Shown here: positions 51,572 through 62,984 of the stretch, in pieces
Layout: every line of letters begins with the position of its first letter
Position numbering within the stretch: position 1 is the stretch's first letter
Assembly: GCA_905250075.1 (NCBI GenBank)
Contig: CAJNOP010000031.1
Span: 774,828 to 838,827, forward strand
Reading direction: 5' to 3'
Length of the DNA stretch: 64,000 nucleotides
Origin: Rotaria sp. Silwood1
Lineage: Eukaryota > Rotifera > Eurotatoria > Philodinida > Philodinidae
Position numbers and translations under genes: made by a program
The notes under the pieces: generated by a model
The model's database searches: none
Seen by the model: the letters and a program-made list of their open reading frames with translations, nothing else
What the model was told of the DNA's origin: nothing

Positions 51572-53480
51572 ATGACAACTGAAAATACCGCACAAGAAAA
51601 GTTACAGTGGAAAAAACTGTTCATTACCTCTTAGAAACATGTTCGCGTATTACAGATCGAGTGAAACATTTAGAAGATCAAGTCAAAGAAATTTATAACA
51701 TTAGTATTAATCGACATAAAGAAACGTCAACAGCTTTATCAAAACTTCGTGAAGATTTATCAGGTCGAATCGACGAAACACAAGCACAAACTGGAGAACG
51801 GCACGCTAAAACAATGTCAAAACTAGAAGAGTATCAACAGCTACTAAAGATGGTTTTGCAACAATTAGAAAATTTGACGAAAGAAGAACGATTAGATCAA
51901 TCTACTGTACAGGAACACTGCATTACTGATGTCAACCACTCAACACCGACACAACGAATGTTGAGTGCCACATCTCAATCAGAACATGTCATTAATTATG
52001 TGGTTCACGTTTCTAAGAATGCAACCGTGACGCCGATGTCACATGCAATTGTAATACCACCAGCATCAACAATACCAACTTTTTCTGGGAGACACTCGAA
52101 CCGTCCGAATCAATTCTTGATTCGTGTGCAAGAATACGTTGAAACGGTTTTCAGTTGGGATCGAACTAGTTTACTCCACGGCATCTCTCAATTTTTACGA
52201 GATACCGCTTTGGAATGGTATTGCCAATTAAGAGCTGCTCATCGGTAACCTAAAACATGGACAGAATTTTGTTGATTTATTTCTCTCACAATTCAATTCT
52301 CCGATGCGAACCGCACGTCAAGAACAAGAGTGATACGAATGCAAGCAACGAGAAAATGGAACAATTAATGAGTTCTTAGTCTGTTTACGAGCCATATGGA
52401 CAGAGCAAAAACCGAAAGAAACCGAAGTTGACTTGGTTAGACATTTGCTATGCAAGATGCGTAGTGATTTACTTAGTATGATCGGAATATCTCCTGATAC
52501 CTCATTGAACGAGATTATCATGGAAGCCCAGAAAGTTGAAGAAATTTTATATCATCGTAACAAAGAACAACGTTGATTCGCGTATCTGAAACAAGTTTCG
52601 TTTCAAGAGGATACATCATTTCATAGTCAATGTTACAATAATGGCTATAGTAACCAACGCAAGTCACTACAGACTACAAGAATAGAATATCCTACAAATG
52701 ATAAAATGGTTCCACTCCAATGACCCAGGAACGGCACAACAAACTGATGAGACATCTAGAAACCATCACAAAAGTAAAATTATAACGCTCAAATAACTAC
52801 CGACAAAAATGCAACGCAACAAATGAACGCAATTAAATGCTACAACTGTGGACTTTTTGGACATTTAACAAGAGACTGTCCTAATAGTCGTACCAACAAT
52901 TATCAGCCAGAGATGTCGAGAGCGTATCCAAAAAACGAGCGCGGAGAGTTGATGCGACGGGGCAACAACACTCGTTTATGAAACGACTCGTCCACACGAT
53001 AGCTAAAATTCATGTACTCAATATTTCAAACTCCAATCCGTTTACTTATTGACTCAAAACCTTCATTAACACTTATTAATAAAAGATTATTTTCATAGCT
53101 ACCTTCCCATTTTCGTCAACGAGCTCGATTTTCTCCATCATCTTTATTTCTACAATTGGCTGATAGATCTCGCTTAAGTGTTCAATATGTTCTCTCACTA
53201 TCTATTACTATTGCAAATTCTATTCGAATTCATATTGTTTGCGTCGTTCCCAAATTATCACGACTTTGTATTATTAGAAATGATCTGACTCCAAGAAAAA
53301 ATTTGCACATAGATGGACGTCGGCGACTTGCATATTTTAAACGACCAGGCATCAAAAAATCTAATCGATTTTACAATGAATCTAAAAGTCATAACGATGA
53401 TGAATATATTCTTATAGCGGAACAACGTTTAAAAATACCACCCACACACGTATTTCATGTAGGCGTGCGACCGAATAAGC
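51572..53480 (+). pseudogene. Broken gag/protease region of an LTR retroelement
   Basis: An ATG at 51572 opens a frame that ends after 20 codons; the long gag frame (51607-52248) lies in another frame and lacks its own ATG, so there is a frameshift. The long frame begins with a coiled coil and continues into a Ty3/gypsy-type gag core (PTFSGRHSNRPNQFLIRVQE, then LEWYCQL). It is stopped at 52246. Gag-like coding continues to ~52576 with several stops. A CCHC zinc knuckle is readable near 52838 (CYNCGLFGHLTRDC). A retropepsin-like stretch near 53035-53310 has DSK where the catalytic DTG/DSG would be expected. Reverse transcriptase, RNase H and integrase are absent: the element ends where the telomere-like tract begins. 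It is a dead, 3'-truncated copy. Confidence 0.75.
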
Positions 53481-53506
53481 GATTTCTGGTCCTACACAAA
53501 CAAGAC

Positions 53507-53676
53507 GGGTGTGGGTGTGAGTGTGGGTGTGGGGTGTGGGTATGGGTGTGGGTGTGGGTGGGCGTGAGTGTGGGTGCAGGTGTGGATGTAAGCGTAATTT
53601 TGTGTTTTATCTTTTATCCCACCCATACCCCACCCCCACACCCACACCCACACCCCACCCACACCCACACCCACCC
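53507..53676. repeat. Telomere-like (TGTGGG)n / (CCCACA)n tracts, head-to-head
   Basis: 53507-53588 is G-rich, mostly gggtgt units with some variants. After a ~29-bp AT-rich spacer, 53618-53676 is C-rich with cccaca units. Read on the plus strand this is G-rich then C-rich, the order produced when two chromosome ends meet. TGTGGG is the telomere repeat reported for bdelloid rotifers. Frames of Gly/Val/Cys or His/Pro/Thr across it are repeat translations, not proteins. Confidence 0.75.
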
Positions 53677-53689
53677 TTTATAAAAACTC

Positions 53690-53925
53690 AAGTTTTTCGT
53701 AAAAAAATGCTTTTTTATAAAAAAAATTCGACACAAAATTTTTAAAAACTGATACCAGATTTGAATTCCTAGACCCCAAAAACCTTTGGTCAAACTTTAC
53801 AGAAAAAAACTTTTATTGGTAAAAAGGTGTTTTTTTGCAAAAAATTTGAGTGAAAAATTTTTAAAAACTAATACCAGATTTGAATTCCTCGACCCAAAAA
53901 GCCTTCGGTCAAGCTTTATTTTACG
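53690..53925. repeat. Two-copy tandem repeat, period ~121 bp
   Basis: A block containing ataccagatttgaattcct occurs at about 53749 and again at about 53870, each preceded by A-rich sequence and followed by gaccc...cggtcaa-type sequence. It starts directly after the C-rich telomere-like tract. Subtelomeric satellite is one explanation. Confidence 0.65.
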
Positions 53926-53954
53926 TGTTGAAATGAATCACCTAGTGCCACTAT

Positions 53955-53990
53955 GACTGAACGAACATACGAACATACGAACGAACGAAG
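53955..53990. repeat. Short GAAC/GAACATAC repeat
   Basis: gaacgaacatacgaacatacgaacgaacga type simple repeat following the tandem duplication. Confidence 0.6.
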
Positions 53991-54439
53991 ATAGCTCACT
54001 CAGCGTATGACCCTCCTTTCAGTAGAGGAAACTTCCAACTACATAACCATATATTTTATCAATCATGAAAATCTCGAATGACAAGAATTACAAACTTTCT
54101 TAGATGTTTCTATTGTCGTGTTATAAAATTCGCCTCATAAATAGTCACTCTTTGTATTTCAAATAATCTTGAAGAAAAATGAGCACCTTGAATACATTCT
54201 CTAGAGATAAATTGACTCTACCTATTGTTTTAATAATAATTTAATCTAAATAATATTTCGAAATAGCGAAATGATCGTTGAAACGATATTTCAACTGTCC
54301 AAGTTTTACGTGAATAGTAAGAAAAATGATTTTTCTTCACAAGGAGTTTAAAAAAGTGAAAAGTTTCGAAGTGTTTAGAAATCGAACAACAAATAGAACG
54401 ATAAATAATAACATGATTATTATTTTTGTTAGAAGCATT

Positions 54440-55620
54440 TCGAACTTCAAGCTAAAAGTGTTCTGCAAAATGTTTTCTATTCGTTTAACATCTTCATGAG
54501 TATCACTTGTTATATAGAGTCCTAATGCTTTTTCTAGAATATATTTCAGTCAATATTTTATCTTCAATATGATAATAAACATAGCTAAATATTTCATTAT
54601 TCTCTAATGCTAAATTATATTGATTGTTACAATGATTTTGTCGAGTTGTCAATAGTAATATTATAACAATTTGTTTTACGGTATGTTTTACTGATTTTAG
54701 TCATTCAGTTTTGAATTTTCAAATAATTCTTTAATTTATTCGTAGGTTTCTAACGCTGAAGAATAATCATTTTCCTGATAGTTTTCTCTTGTACTTCGAA
54801 AGCTTTTTCAAAGTTCACTCCTGATAAGGGAAATTGTTTTCAGACAATATAACAACGAGCAATATTTGTAAAAAGTGTAACTTTATTTTCCAAAAAAAAG
54901 TCATTTTTCTGATGAATATTTTTCATAAAGGCCTATCGACTTGATACAATATTCTACTATATTACTTATTTTCATCACAACGATTAGTGAGTTTACCATA
55001 AGTTAAAATCAGAATTGGATCATTATCAGAAAAGATAGTTGTTCGAATTAATAATGATTTTTGACAATGTTCAATATCAATATCGAAATGATCTATAAGA
55101 TAAACACATCAGACTATGTCACAGAATCGAATAGATAAGAATCATTTAACATCTCAAGTAATTTTTGACAATGTTCAAAACCAGCAATCATATTTTTATT
55201 CGAAAAGAAGACAACTGCCATATTTGTATGAATTTTTATGATCATATTATGATTGTTTATATCAATTTCTTTCATTGCTCCTTCTTAACATTCTAATTCA
55301 AGGTCATATTCACTATTTTTCATATGAGGTCAAACAAATTCTTTAAGAGTAAAGTACAGTTGATATTCTTTGAGTTTTGTACGATACGATCAGTGTCAGA
55401 AAAATGATATACTCTTTGCATACTGTTCCATATGAATTAAATACATACCAAAAGTCAAGATAATTATGAAATTATGATCAGTTTCAATTTTGAATCGTTC
55501 TAACAATTTTCGTTTATGAGTATGTAAACGTATGACTGGATAAACAAAAATGTTACATCTATACTCGAATATTCATTTCTCATAGATACACGATAATTCT
55601 AGGTACCTTCTGATAAACAC
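54440..55620 (-). pseudogene. Decayed TPR-protein-like stretch
   Basis: On the minus strand several broken pieces look like helical tetratricopeptide-type sequence. Near 55540-55430 there is KLLERFKIETDHNF followed by YLIHMEQYAKS; near 55200-55140 GFEHCQKLLEMLND; near 55055-54980 TIFSDNDPILILTYGKL; near 54830-54770 VNFEKAFEVQEKTI. Stops and frame changes separate them. Bdelloids carry many TPR genes, some fused to ADP-ribosyltransferase-like domains. No working gene remains. The assignment rests on short patterns. Confidence 0.4.
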
Positions 55621-56088
55621 ATTTGAGTTGTTTCTGTATGTTATTTGAAAAAAGATTTTTGAAGTAAATTATGGCACTTTTTTTAATAAAAATAGTCTCG
55701 CCTTTGAAATTTTCAAGGCATCAATACCTTTTCTTGCCATTCCACAGGATCAGGTAGCTTTGTCCTACTCTGTAGAATCTCTGGTATAATTTATCACTGC
55801 GATAAAATACATTCCAATGACTTTTCATTCCTCACACATTTTACTTTAGTCATGTTTTGTTCTCATTTATTTTATATCTGTTTATATTATCTTGCACTTG
55901 GCTTCTTTTTTTCTTAAACATATTTCTTTGATAGCTTCTCTTTTTTGTTTATATAAAGTCTGTATATTGAAGAATAAGAGAGTCATTTTTTCTTTTTCAT
56001 TGATAACGAACAAAAAGAATCATTCGACGTTTTTATTCTTATTTAAAGGAAGAAGCAAACGATACAAAATCCTCGTTAGAAATTGATT

Positions 56089-57081
56089 ATGATGATGGTA
56101 AAAATAATCTTTATTCTGCTAATTAATTTTTTAAACATTTATTATGTTGATAATCTGATTTGTATAAGTAATGATTTATTTAAAATTTCACTAAAGGAAA
56201 TTCGATCATCCAATGAATCTTTTACATTAGAAAAGCTTACAAATAAAACCACTGATTCGAATATAAAAGATAATTTATGTTCCGTTAAAATATTAATTGA
56301 TTATAATGAAATAGATAGTGATGTTACAATTCAATTCAAACAAAATATAAATTATACTGTTAATAAATTAACTTTTGAAACAAATTTTTTATTATCTGAA
56401 TATAATGATTCTATAATTAGTTCAATTGAATATTCATGTTCATCGGATGATCTATGTGATAAAGCATTTATAAATCGATGGATTCGTTGGTTCACTGGTA
56501 TTAATTATGGACAATTGAAAAATAAATTTATTAATTTAACAACATTCGATGTTCAATCAAATCGATGTTATATTGTTTCTGGAAAAATTATAGAATGTTC
56601 ACATGTTATGTGCTTTAATCCTTATACATCAATTTTAAATTATGACGATTGTTTACTTAATCAATCAATAACAACAAAATCACTTTATATTAAAATGGAA
56701 AGTATCGATTTAAAAAAATTAGATTATGAAAAACTGACATATAGTTGTATGTCTGAAAAATGTGTTAGTGAAAGAATATTTAGATATATTTGGGAAGAAA
56801 CTTCTTTTTTATTTGAAGATATCACGAATGTTATTCAATCGATCCATTTTACCAATCGAATGAATAGCATACTTAATCGTTCGTCAAAAGAAGTTCAGAT
56901 TTCAATGACACATCAATCAAATAATTATATAACAACACTTATTCAAAATTTTTCAATGGGCACAGTTATACTTATTGGTATTTTTACCAGTGTTCTATTT
57001 ATCATTTGCTACTGTTGGTGTTGTAGTTGTTTACGTTCGACAACATCGAAGCAATCTTTAGAACCATCAGAAAAAGCATAA
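56089..57081 (+). CDS. Orphan single-exon type I membrane protein
   Basis: An intronless frame of 330 aa; the first ATG is at 56089 (the upstream TTG at 56083 is not a start). It has a signal peptide (MMMVKIIFILLINFLNIYYV), an Asn-rich ectodomain of ~265 aa with many possible N-glycosylation sites, and paired cysteines in CSSDDLCDKAF and CMSEKCVSERIF. Those two segments are alike (C-S-x-x-x-x-C-x-x-x-x-[IF]) and both are followed by aromatic W-containing helices, suggesting an internal duplication. A membrane helix (~290-313, VILIGIFTSVLFIICYCW) and a short Cys/Ser-rich tail end the protein. I do not recognise the family. It lies between the two telomere-like tracts, 3.6 kb apart. Confidence 0.75.
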   Translation: MMMVKIIFILLINFLNIYYVDNLICISNDLFKISLKEIRSSNESFTLEKLTNKTTDSNIKDNLCSVKILIDYNEIDSDVTIQFKQNINYTVNKLTFETNFLLSEYNDSIISSIEYSCSSDDLCDKAFINRWIRWFTGINYGQLKNKFINLTTFDVQSNRCYIVSGKIIECSHVMCFNPYTSILNYDDCLLNQSITTKSLYIKMESIDLKKLDYEKLTYSCMSEKCVSERIFRYIWEETSFLFEDITNVIQSIHFTNRMNSILNRSSKEVQISMTHQSNNYITTLIQNFSMGTVILIGIFTSVLFIICYCWCCSCLRSTTSKQSLEPSEKA

Positions 57082-57250
57082 ACATTTTCAATCATTTTTT
57101 TTTCTTGATATTTCTCAAAGCAATTTCTTCTAAATAAAAACTAATGAAAAAAATTTGTCAGCGCAAAACGCCATTGAGATTGAAATATACAATTTACGTA
57201 TTTCATAGAAGGTGGTACTCATAAATGATGTCCAGTAATAATCGATATCT

Positions 57251-57535
57251 TGGGTGTGGGTGTGGTTGTGCGTGTGGGGTGTGGGGTGTGGGTGTGGGTG
57301 TGGGTGTGGGTGTGGGTGTGGGTGTGGGTGTGGGTGTGGGTGTGAACGTGGATGTGGATGTGGACTACAATAACATGCATTCACACTCACACTCACGCCC
57401 ACACCCCCACACCCACATCCACCCACACCCACACTCACCCACACTCACGCCCACACCCCCACCCCCACATCCACACCCACACCCACACTCACCCACACCC
57501 ACACCCACCCACGTCCACACCCACACCCACACCCT
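57251..57535. repeat. Second telomere-like head-to-head tract
   Basis: 57251-57364 is G-rich, with about ten uninterrupted tgtggg units at 57285-57342. A ~16-bp non-repeat spacer (actacaataacatgca) follows, then 57381-57535 is C-rich (cccaca, ctcaca variants). Orientation is the same fusion order as at 53507-53676. The G-rich part here is purer than in the first tract, so this one may be younger. Confidence 0.78.
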
Positions 57536-57539
57536 CGAC

Positions 57540-59441
57540 CAACGTTACACTTCTTTTTGGTGGATGATATACGTAGTGGTGTAAGAAGTTTTATGTAAGG
57601 TGAGAGCAGTGTTGAAATAAAAGATCAAGTGACATCAACAAGTAACGGAAATGTGCATAGTTCAAAAGAAATAAAGACAAGATCGAGAAATCAGTGGTAT
57701 CAAAATTTCCGTTACAAAAAGCTTACTTAAGCATAAAATATAGCGTCGGATTAAACTAGAGCCATCATGAAGTTTTCTACATTATGAAAGTTCTAGTTCG
57801 TATTTTTTTTTGATTAGATCGAAATTCAATCATAGCAATAATGAAGTCCAATATGATAGAAAACAATTAATTTATTTGAGAAGTTGGAGAGTACTGCTAT
57901 AAAAAAATTCTAGTACTAAGGGTACAACATAAATAACAAAGCCGTTTGAAAAGAGAAAACAATTTCAACTTTCATTGATGTATTCAAAAACAGTCTTCAA
58001 ATAGTATTCTTTAAAATAAAAGAAATTATTAGAAAATATATTTGAAGTTAAGCTTTTATCGAAAAGCAAATCTAATGAAACGCAAATGTTTGATTATCGT
58101 TATTTATTATTGTTAGAACATCGTAACTTATTTGAAAGAAAACAAATATTCACCTCGTGGAAAAAATATATTTAGATATTATTTGAGCGATTCTTGGCAA
58201 AATGACCATGTAATTATAATATTCATTGATATATCTTTAAGCAATGTCTTAGTTCAAACAGACATACTCATTAGGTTTTTGTACAAAACTTAAATATACT
58301 TGCAAGAAGACAAAAACGAAGTAAAATACACCATAAGAATGTTATATAAATTCTTTTTTTTGTTATTCGAGATTTTATGTGCATAGTAGATATGGGATTG
58401 TATTTTAATTATTCAAATTGTCGCTGCATATTATTTTTTAATGATTTATTAAAGTTTGTTCTATTAAAATCACAACGTAAAGACGCGCTCCAAAAAACTG
58501 TTTTTCTAAAGCAAAACGCTCTTTGAAATTAACATACAGGTATAACTCCTCTAAAAATGCCTAGCTTAAAAAAAAACTTATTTCCAAAAGTTTCTTAAGA
58601 ATGCTGGATGAATTTCTAGGGCTCTTAAGCAAAACAGTGAATACGTAAATCTATAAGAGAATCATAATCGTACTTCGAACAAACTTTCATGATCATCAGA
58701 GCTCTAAAATGAAGTCACATAAAAATTTAAAAAAAAAGCTCTTTTTCTTCATCTGAAGCGGTGCAGAGTTCTCTTTCAAAAGAGGTTTGTTGGAAAAACA
58801 TTTGCACGCATGAATATCTTATTTGTCATCTTGGTACTTGACAAGATCCCTAACGGTAAGGCTTGTAGCTGCAAAAACTTTTTCATTGATATACTTCCAT
58901 TTACAGAACATTTTTAGAAAATTTCATGGAATCTCAACGCATTAAATCAAAAATCGACTTTGAAGGTATACAAGCAGTTTTCACAACGTATGTTACTGAT
59001 TCGTGTCATCACTATTCATAAGACCGATAATTACTATTCCAATGAAATACTCATTCAAATGGATAAACATTGAAAAATAATCGACGTGCTTATTTTACAT
59101 AATTATTTCTCCGTTTATAAATTCTTTACCAATAAAAATTGTTCATTTTTAAGAAATAACATCGCTTTTTTTTCTCCTTCTTCCGACGAGTTTGAATCAT
59201 CACTAGAAACTAGAGATTTTTCAAGTATTCACTCTATTATATGTTGTATGAATGTCTTATTTAAAATTGTTAAATTGCTTATGACCGAACACATTTATAG
59301 AAAAAACAAAACAACAATAAGTATTCTACTCAATTAAGTTTTACGTTCTCGTCAAAGTAATACAAGTTTATAGATTAAAAACATAATTAAAAGATTTAAA
59401 GAGACGAAACATAGGTTTATCAAATCGATAAAATTTCAAAG
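57540..59441. other. Noncoding DNA right of second telomere-like tract
   Basis: No coding exon with splice support on either strand and no clear repeat. An 83-codon frame at 59086-59337 has no family features. Confidence 0.45.
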
Positions 59442-60219
59442 ATGTACAAAACTCTCGATGAATTCTCTACTAAAAATAATGAAGTAAGTGTTATTATAAC
59501 AAAAATTTACTTGTTTCTATGCGAATCTGTTTTATATTTGACTGTATAGACATTTTATTCATATACAAGTACTAGTAGTGTTGTTCTATCTCAAAAAGCA
59601 AGTCGATTTTGGATACCTTTCGATGTAAAACTCTTTGAAAGTAAAACATTTAACATTAAACATATGAAAGAACAAATAAATATTTTTGTTTAGCACTTAC
59701 ACCTAAAGAATATTTAGAAAAATACTGTCGAGTGAATTCTCGTCGATATGCACTTTATAAACGTACTTTTGATAAATATAAAGATATTGAAGCAGAATTA
59801 AACATGGAGGTAATAAATAACAATTTTTGTAATGATATTGTTAAGTTTTTGAAACGTATGAAAGTTGCTATAGGTTCTTGCTGATGCGTTAGCCGATGCA
59901 TATATGGGTACTATTGATAATCGACTCATTAGACAAGTGATTGTTTTACTTGATTTATCATCCAATGAAAAAATAACATTTACACAATTTAGTGGTATTG
60001 CAGCTTTTTCCGAAAGATATTTTTTTAATATTTTCACGTGAGTTAATTATTTCTTGTTTAATAAAAATTATTAATAAAATATCTTTTAGACGATTTGATG
60101 ATATAGATTTACAATTGCAAAAAGATATTTTAGAAATACTTGATTTTTCTTCATTGAAATGGAAATTATCTGGTGTTAATATTTCGCCAAGACTTCGAGA
60201 AATTCTTAGATTGATATAA
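59442..60219 (+). CDS. Small EF-hand-like protein
   Basis: Five exons (59442-59483, 59550-59640, 59694-59809, 59874-60037, 60090-60219) join in phase to 180 aa. The core TPKEYLEKYCRVNSRRYALY, DKYKD and LADALADAY is followed by DLSSNEKITFTQF at 110-122. That resembles an EF-hand loop with Asp1, Ser3, Asn5, Lys7, Ile8 but Gln at position 12 in place of Glu. The first loop is more degenerate, so calcium binding is doubtful. The C-terminus (LQKDILEILDF) is helical. The first coding exon is short and its start is the least certain part. I do not recognise a named orthologue. Confidence 0.65.
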
Positions 60220-62226
60220 AGTTTTTCTTTTTCAATAGTTATATTTTGAAAATACATCATATATTCGATTTTTCAATACAAATACTCATGCTAACATTTT
60301 ATTTTTGTGCAACAAAAAAAAACGAAAATTCAGAATAAAAGAAGACTCCTCCAATTTTGAAACATTTATTCTTGTTTTCTTATTGGATTAGAATATGTAG
60401 AAAAAAACGGTTATCCTAGTGAAGATACGGAGCTCATGGTACCCCTATTCCCAAAATCTCACAGGAATCTTTAAAATACTTCAGTACCTTAGGGAACTTT
60501 ATGAGTCGTTAGCACTTGGCTACAAAATACTTTTCAACTAGGATTCTGTAACATACTGATAACAAAATACCTTGAACTCATTGTCAGTACATCTACTAGG
60601 GTAACAATTCTTTAAAAATGAAAAAAAAGTTATTTAGAAAATTAAATCATCAGAAGTTTTTGTTTTTTTCTTTTTGCATCTTAAATTAACTATTGAATAA
60701 ATTGCTGTTATACACCAAGATTCTTTTGTTCGTAAGAGATTCTTATATCTTTATATGTCACCTTCTCGTTGACTAAGGGATATGTACAAAAAAAAATAAT
60801 TAATTTCTTATGTGAATATCATCTTTGGGTCCTGCATATATATAAAACTAAAAAACATTATAACAAAGGCGTATATGAAATTCAGTTGATAGTATACGAA
60901 TTGAAGATTTTTATGATGAACATAAAACTTCAAAGAATATAAAAACGATTGATTTTGATTTGGATAATCTTCCTCGGAATGTTGTTGATATTTTTGAAGA
61001 AACTTTTAGATATCGCAGTTATAAACGGTGCATTAATTTAACATATTAAACATACCTTTCAATTATATTTGGAGTTATATCTTGGATAGTTTATTATTTA
61101 AACTATAATCATTATGAAAATTCTTAATATTACATATAAATTCATATTATTAGCTGTAAAATTGTTTTTATATTTAAAATTTTAACATTTATTTCAATAA
61201 GTTGATTAACTGTTTTTCTCTATTAATCTGACTTTTTCATTGATAAGATCTTTTTTTTACGTTAAAATTCAATTCATTCGATTGAAAACGATTAAATTGT
61301 ATTTCAATTAATACGATTATTCCTTTAAATAAAGAATAAATTCGTTTTATCATTGTTATTTCAATAAACGAAAAAGATCGGCCAATCGAAATTTCAGTTA
61401 TATGATTCTATGTCGACATTAGTGGTGTAGCCAGTGTTTCAGCTCAAAATGAGATCATAGTAAGTTAAGTACACTCTAATTAACACAATGGATTACATTA
61501 ACACAGCTTTCAAATTCTCTCTGATGCTATCCTCAGCTACCCCTGTCTCTACTACTACTCCACATAGAATTGTTCTTGATGAATTATACTGACGAAGTTC
61601 TGATTAAAATTTAATAATTAATGAAATATTAATTACTCACGGACATAAATTAAAAAAAGAAATCAAACAATATTGAGAATATAAAATATTGATTATTTTA
61701 TTAGAACAAATAAATAATCAACATATAATAGGATATTTTTTGTGAATAGTTAGAATAAATGATATATATTGATGTTACTTGACTATTACGTTTTTTATTT
61801 CCTTTTTTTTGTCTTGAAAATAAAGTATGTCTAAATATTAAAAATAATTTGATCTTATAGAATGTCTTTTTTATTTAAACGTCATTTGAATACAAACAAA
61901 GGTTTGGTTTCTTATTGAAGGATATTTAATTTAGTTTTTTCCTCTTCTTTTGCTCAAGAGAAAATATGTAACATGAAAATAGAAAAATCAATATGGTTTT
62001 TCTCATCTTTTTTTTTCTTGTCAAGAAAACAAGAGATGATTAGAAATGAGAAAAATATTTCTGACAGCTCTGTCTGCAATAACATATAAGGTAACTCGTA
62101 GGTCTGTTGAAAACAAAAATGATGAACTAACTATCTTATTCTCTCTGATGAATAAAGTAAGCTATAAAGATTATTTATCAAGATAAATTTTTATATTTAG
62201 TTTAATGTTTAATACGTAAAACAACT
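60220..62226. other. Intergenic DNA with one coding-like exon
   Basis: Mostly AT-rich noncoding sequence. Around 60886-61049 (+) an AG acceptor is followed by an open stretch encoding IRIEDFYDEHKT and FDLDNLPRNVVDIFEETF, ending in TAA. It has protein-like composition but no convincing partner exon, so it may be the last exon of an unrecognised or dead gene. Short G/A and T runs occur elsewhere. Confidence 0.4.
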
Positions 62227-62984
62227 ATGATGAAACTCGATAATGCAGAAACAACAAGAATTATTCAACATGCTCAACAATCAAAATATGATGATAATAA
62301 AGACATTATATGGCTAACTGTTGTTGGCTTATTTGTTGCATTAGCATTAGGATGGATGATATGTCGATATAAATGTTCCTCAGAGGAAAGATCTCCACAC
62401 ATTGTTCGATGTTGTCCAAAATCATTATGTAAAAAAATTCGATTATGTTGTCAATGGACATTTAGGTATTGGTACAAAAAAATTGTTTTATATAATTTCT
62501 TTAAATCTACATCAAACTTATTTAGATTTAATAATGAATCACAACAACAACGACAAAATTCAGGTTCTGACTTACGAATTCAAATAAATAAAGAAAGGTA
62601 TGATTTAATAAATTCATTGAATATTTAGATCTTTGCTTTTATTTTTCAAGACTATCAAACAATAGTGTATTAGAAATTCCATTTATGAGAAAGAGTTCAA
62701 CGAATCATTCCTTATCTCTTACACGTTCCTCTCAACAATGGCCACCACCATTTCTTTTAAACAGCAATCAAGGACCATCATTTCCTTTATCAATATCAAT
62801 CCAACCAACAATAAATTCTTCACAACCTCAAAGACATCCATTACATGAAGAAGCTATATTAACGGAAACGGAAAATAGTGACGAAAGACGTGATTCATCA
62901 CCATGTCCATTTCGAGCAACAAATACAGACTTTCATGAACAAACAAATGATATTAAACAGAGTCATCTATTCTTTAATACTTAA
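62227..62984 (+). CDS. Two-exon single-pass membrane protein, unknown
   Basis: Exons 62227-62597 and 62651-62984 join in phase to 234 aa. A short hydrophilic N-terminus without a signal peptide precedes a membrane helix at about 27-46 (IIWLTVVGLFVALALGWMIC). A cysteine-rich basic stretch follows (RYKCSSEE, RCCPKSLCKKIRLCC), suited to palmitoylation or peripheral membrane contact. The remaining ~130 residues are Ser/Gln/Asn/Pro-rich and look disordered. Topology is probably N-out with the long tail in the cytosol. Family not recognised. Confidence 0.7.

Noticed and set aside
53492..53745. Gly/Val/Cys-rich and His/Pro/Thr-rich open frames
   Set aside because: Direct translations of the telomere-like tracts in several frames and on both strands.
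56083..56088. Start of the orphan membrane protein at 56083
   Set aside because: The codon there is TTG; the first ATG in frame is 56089 and gives a better signal peptide.
57130..57584. Three open frames of 71-119 codons around the second tract
   Set aside because: Repeat translations with no start context, splice support or domain.
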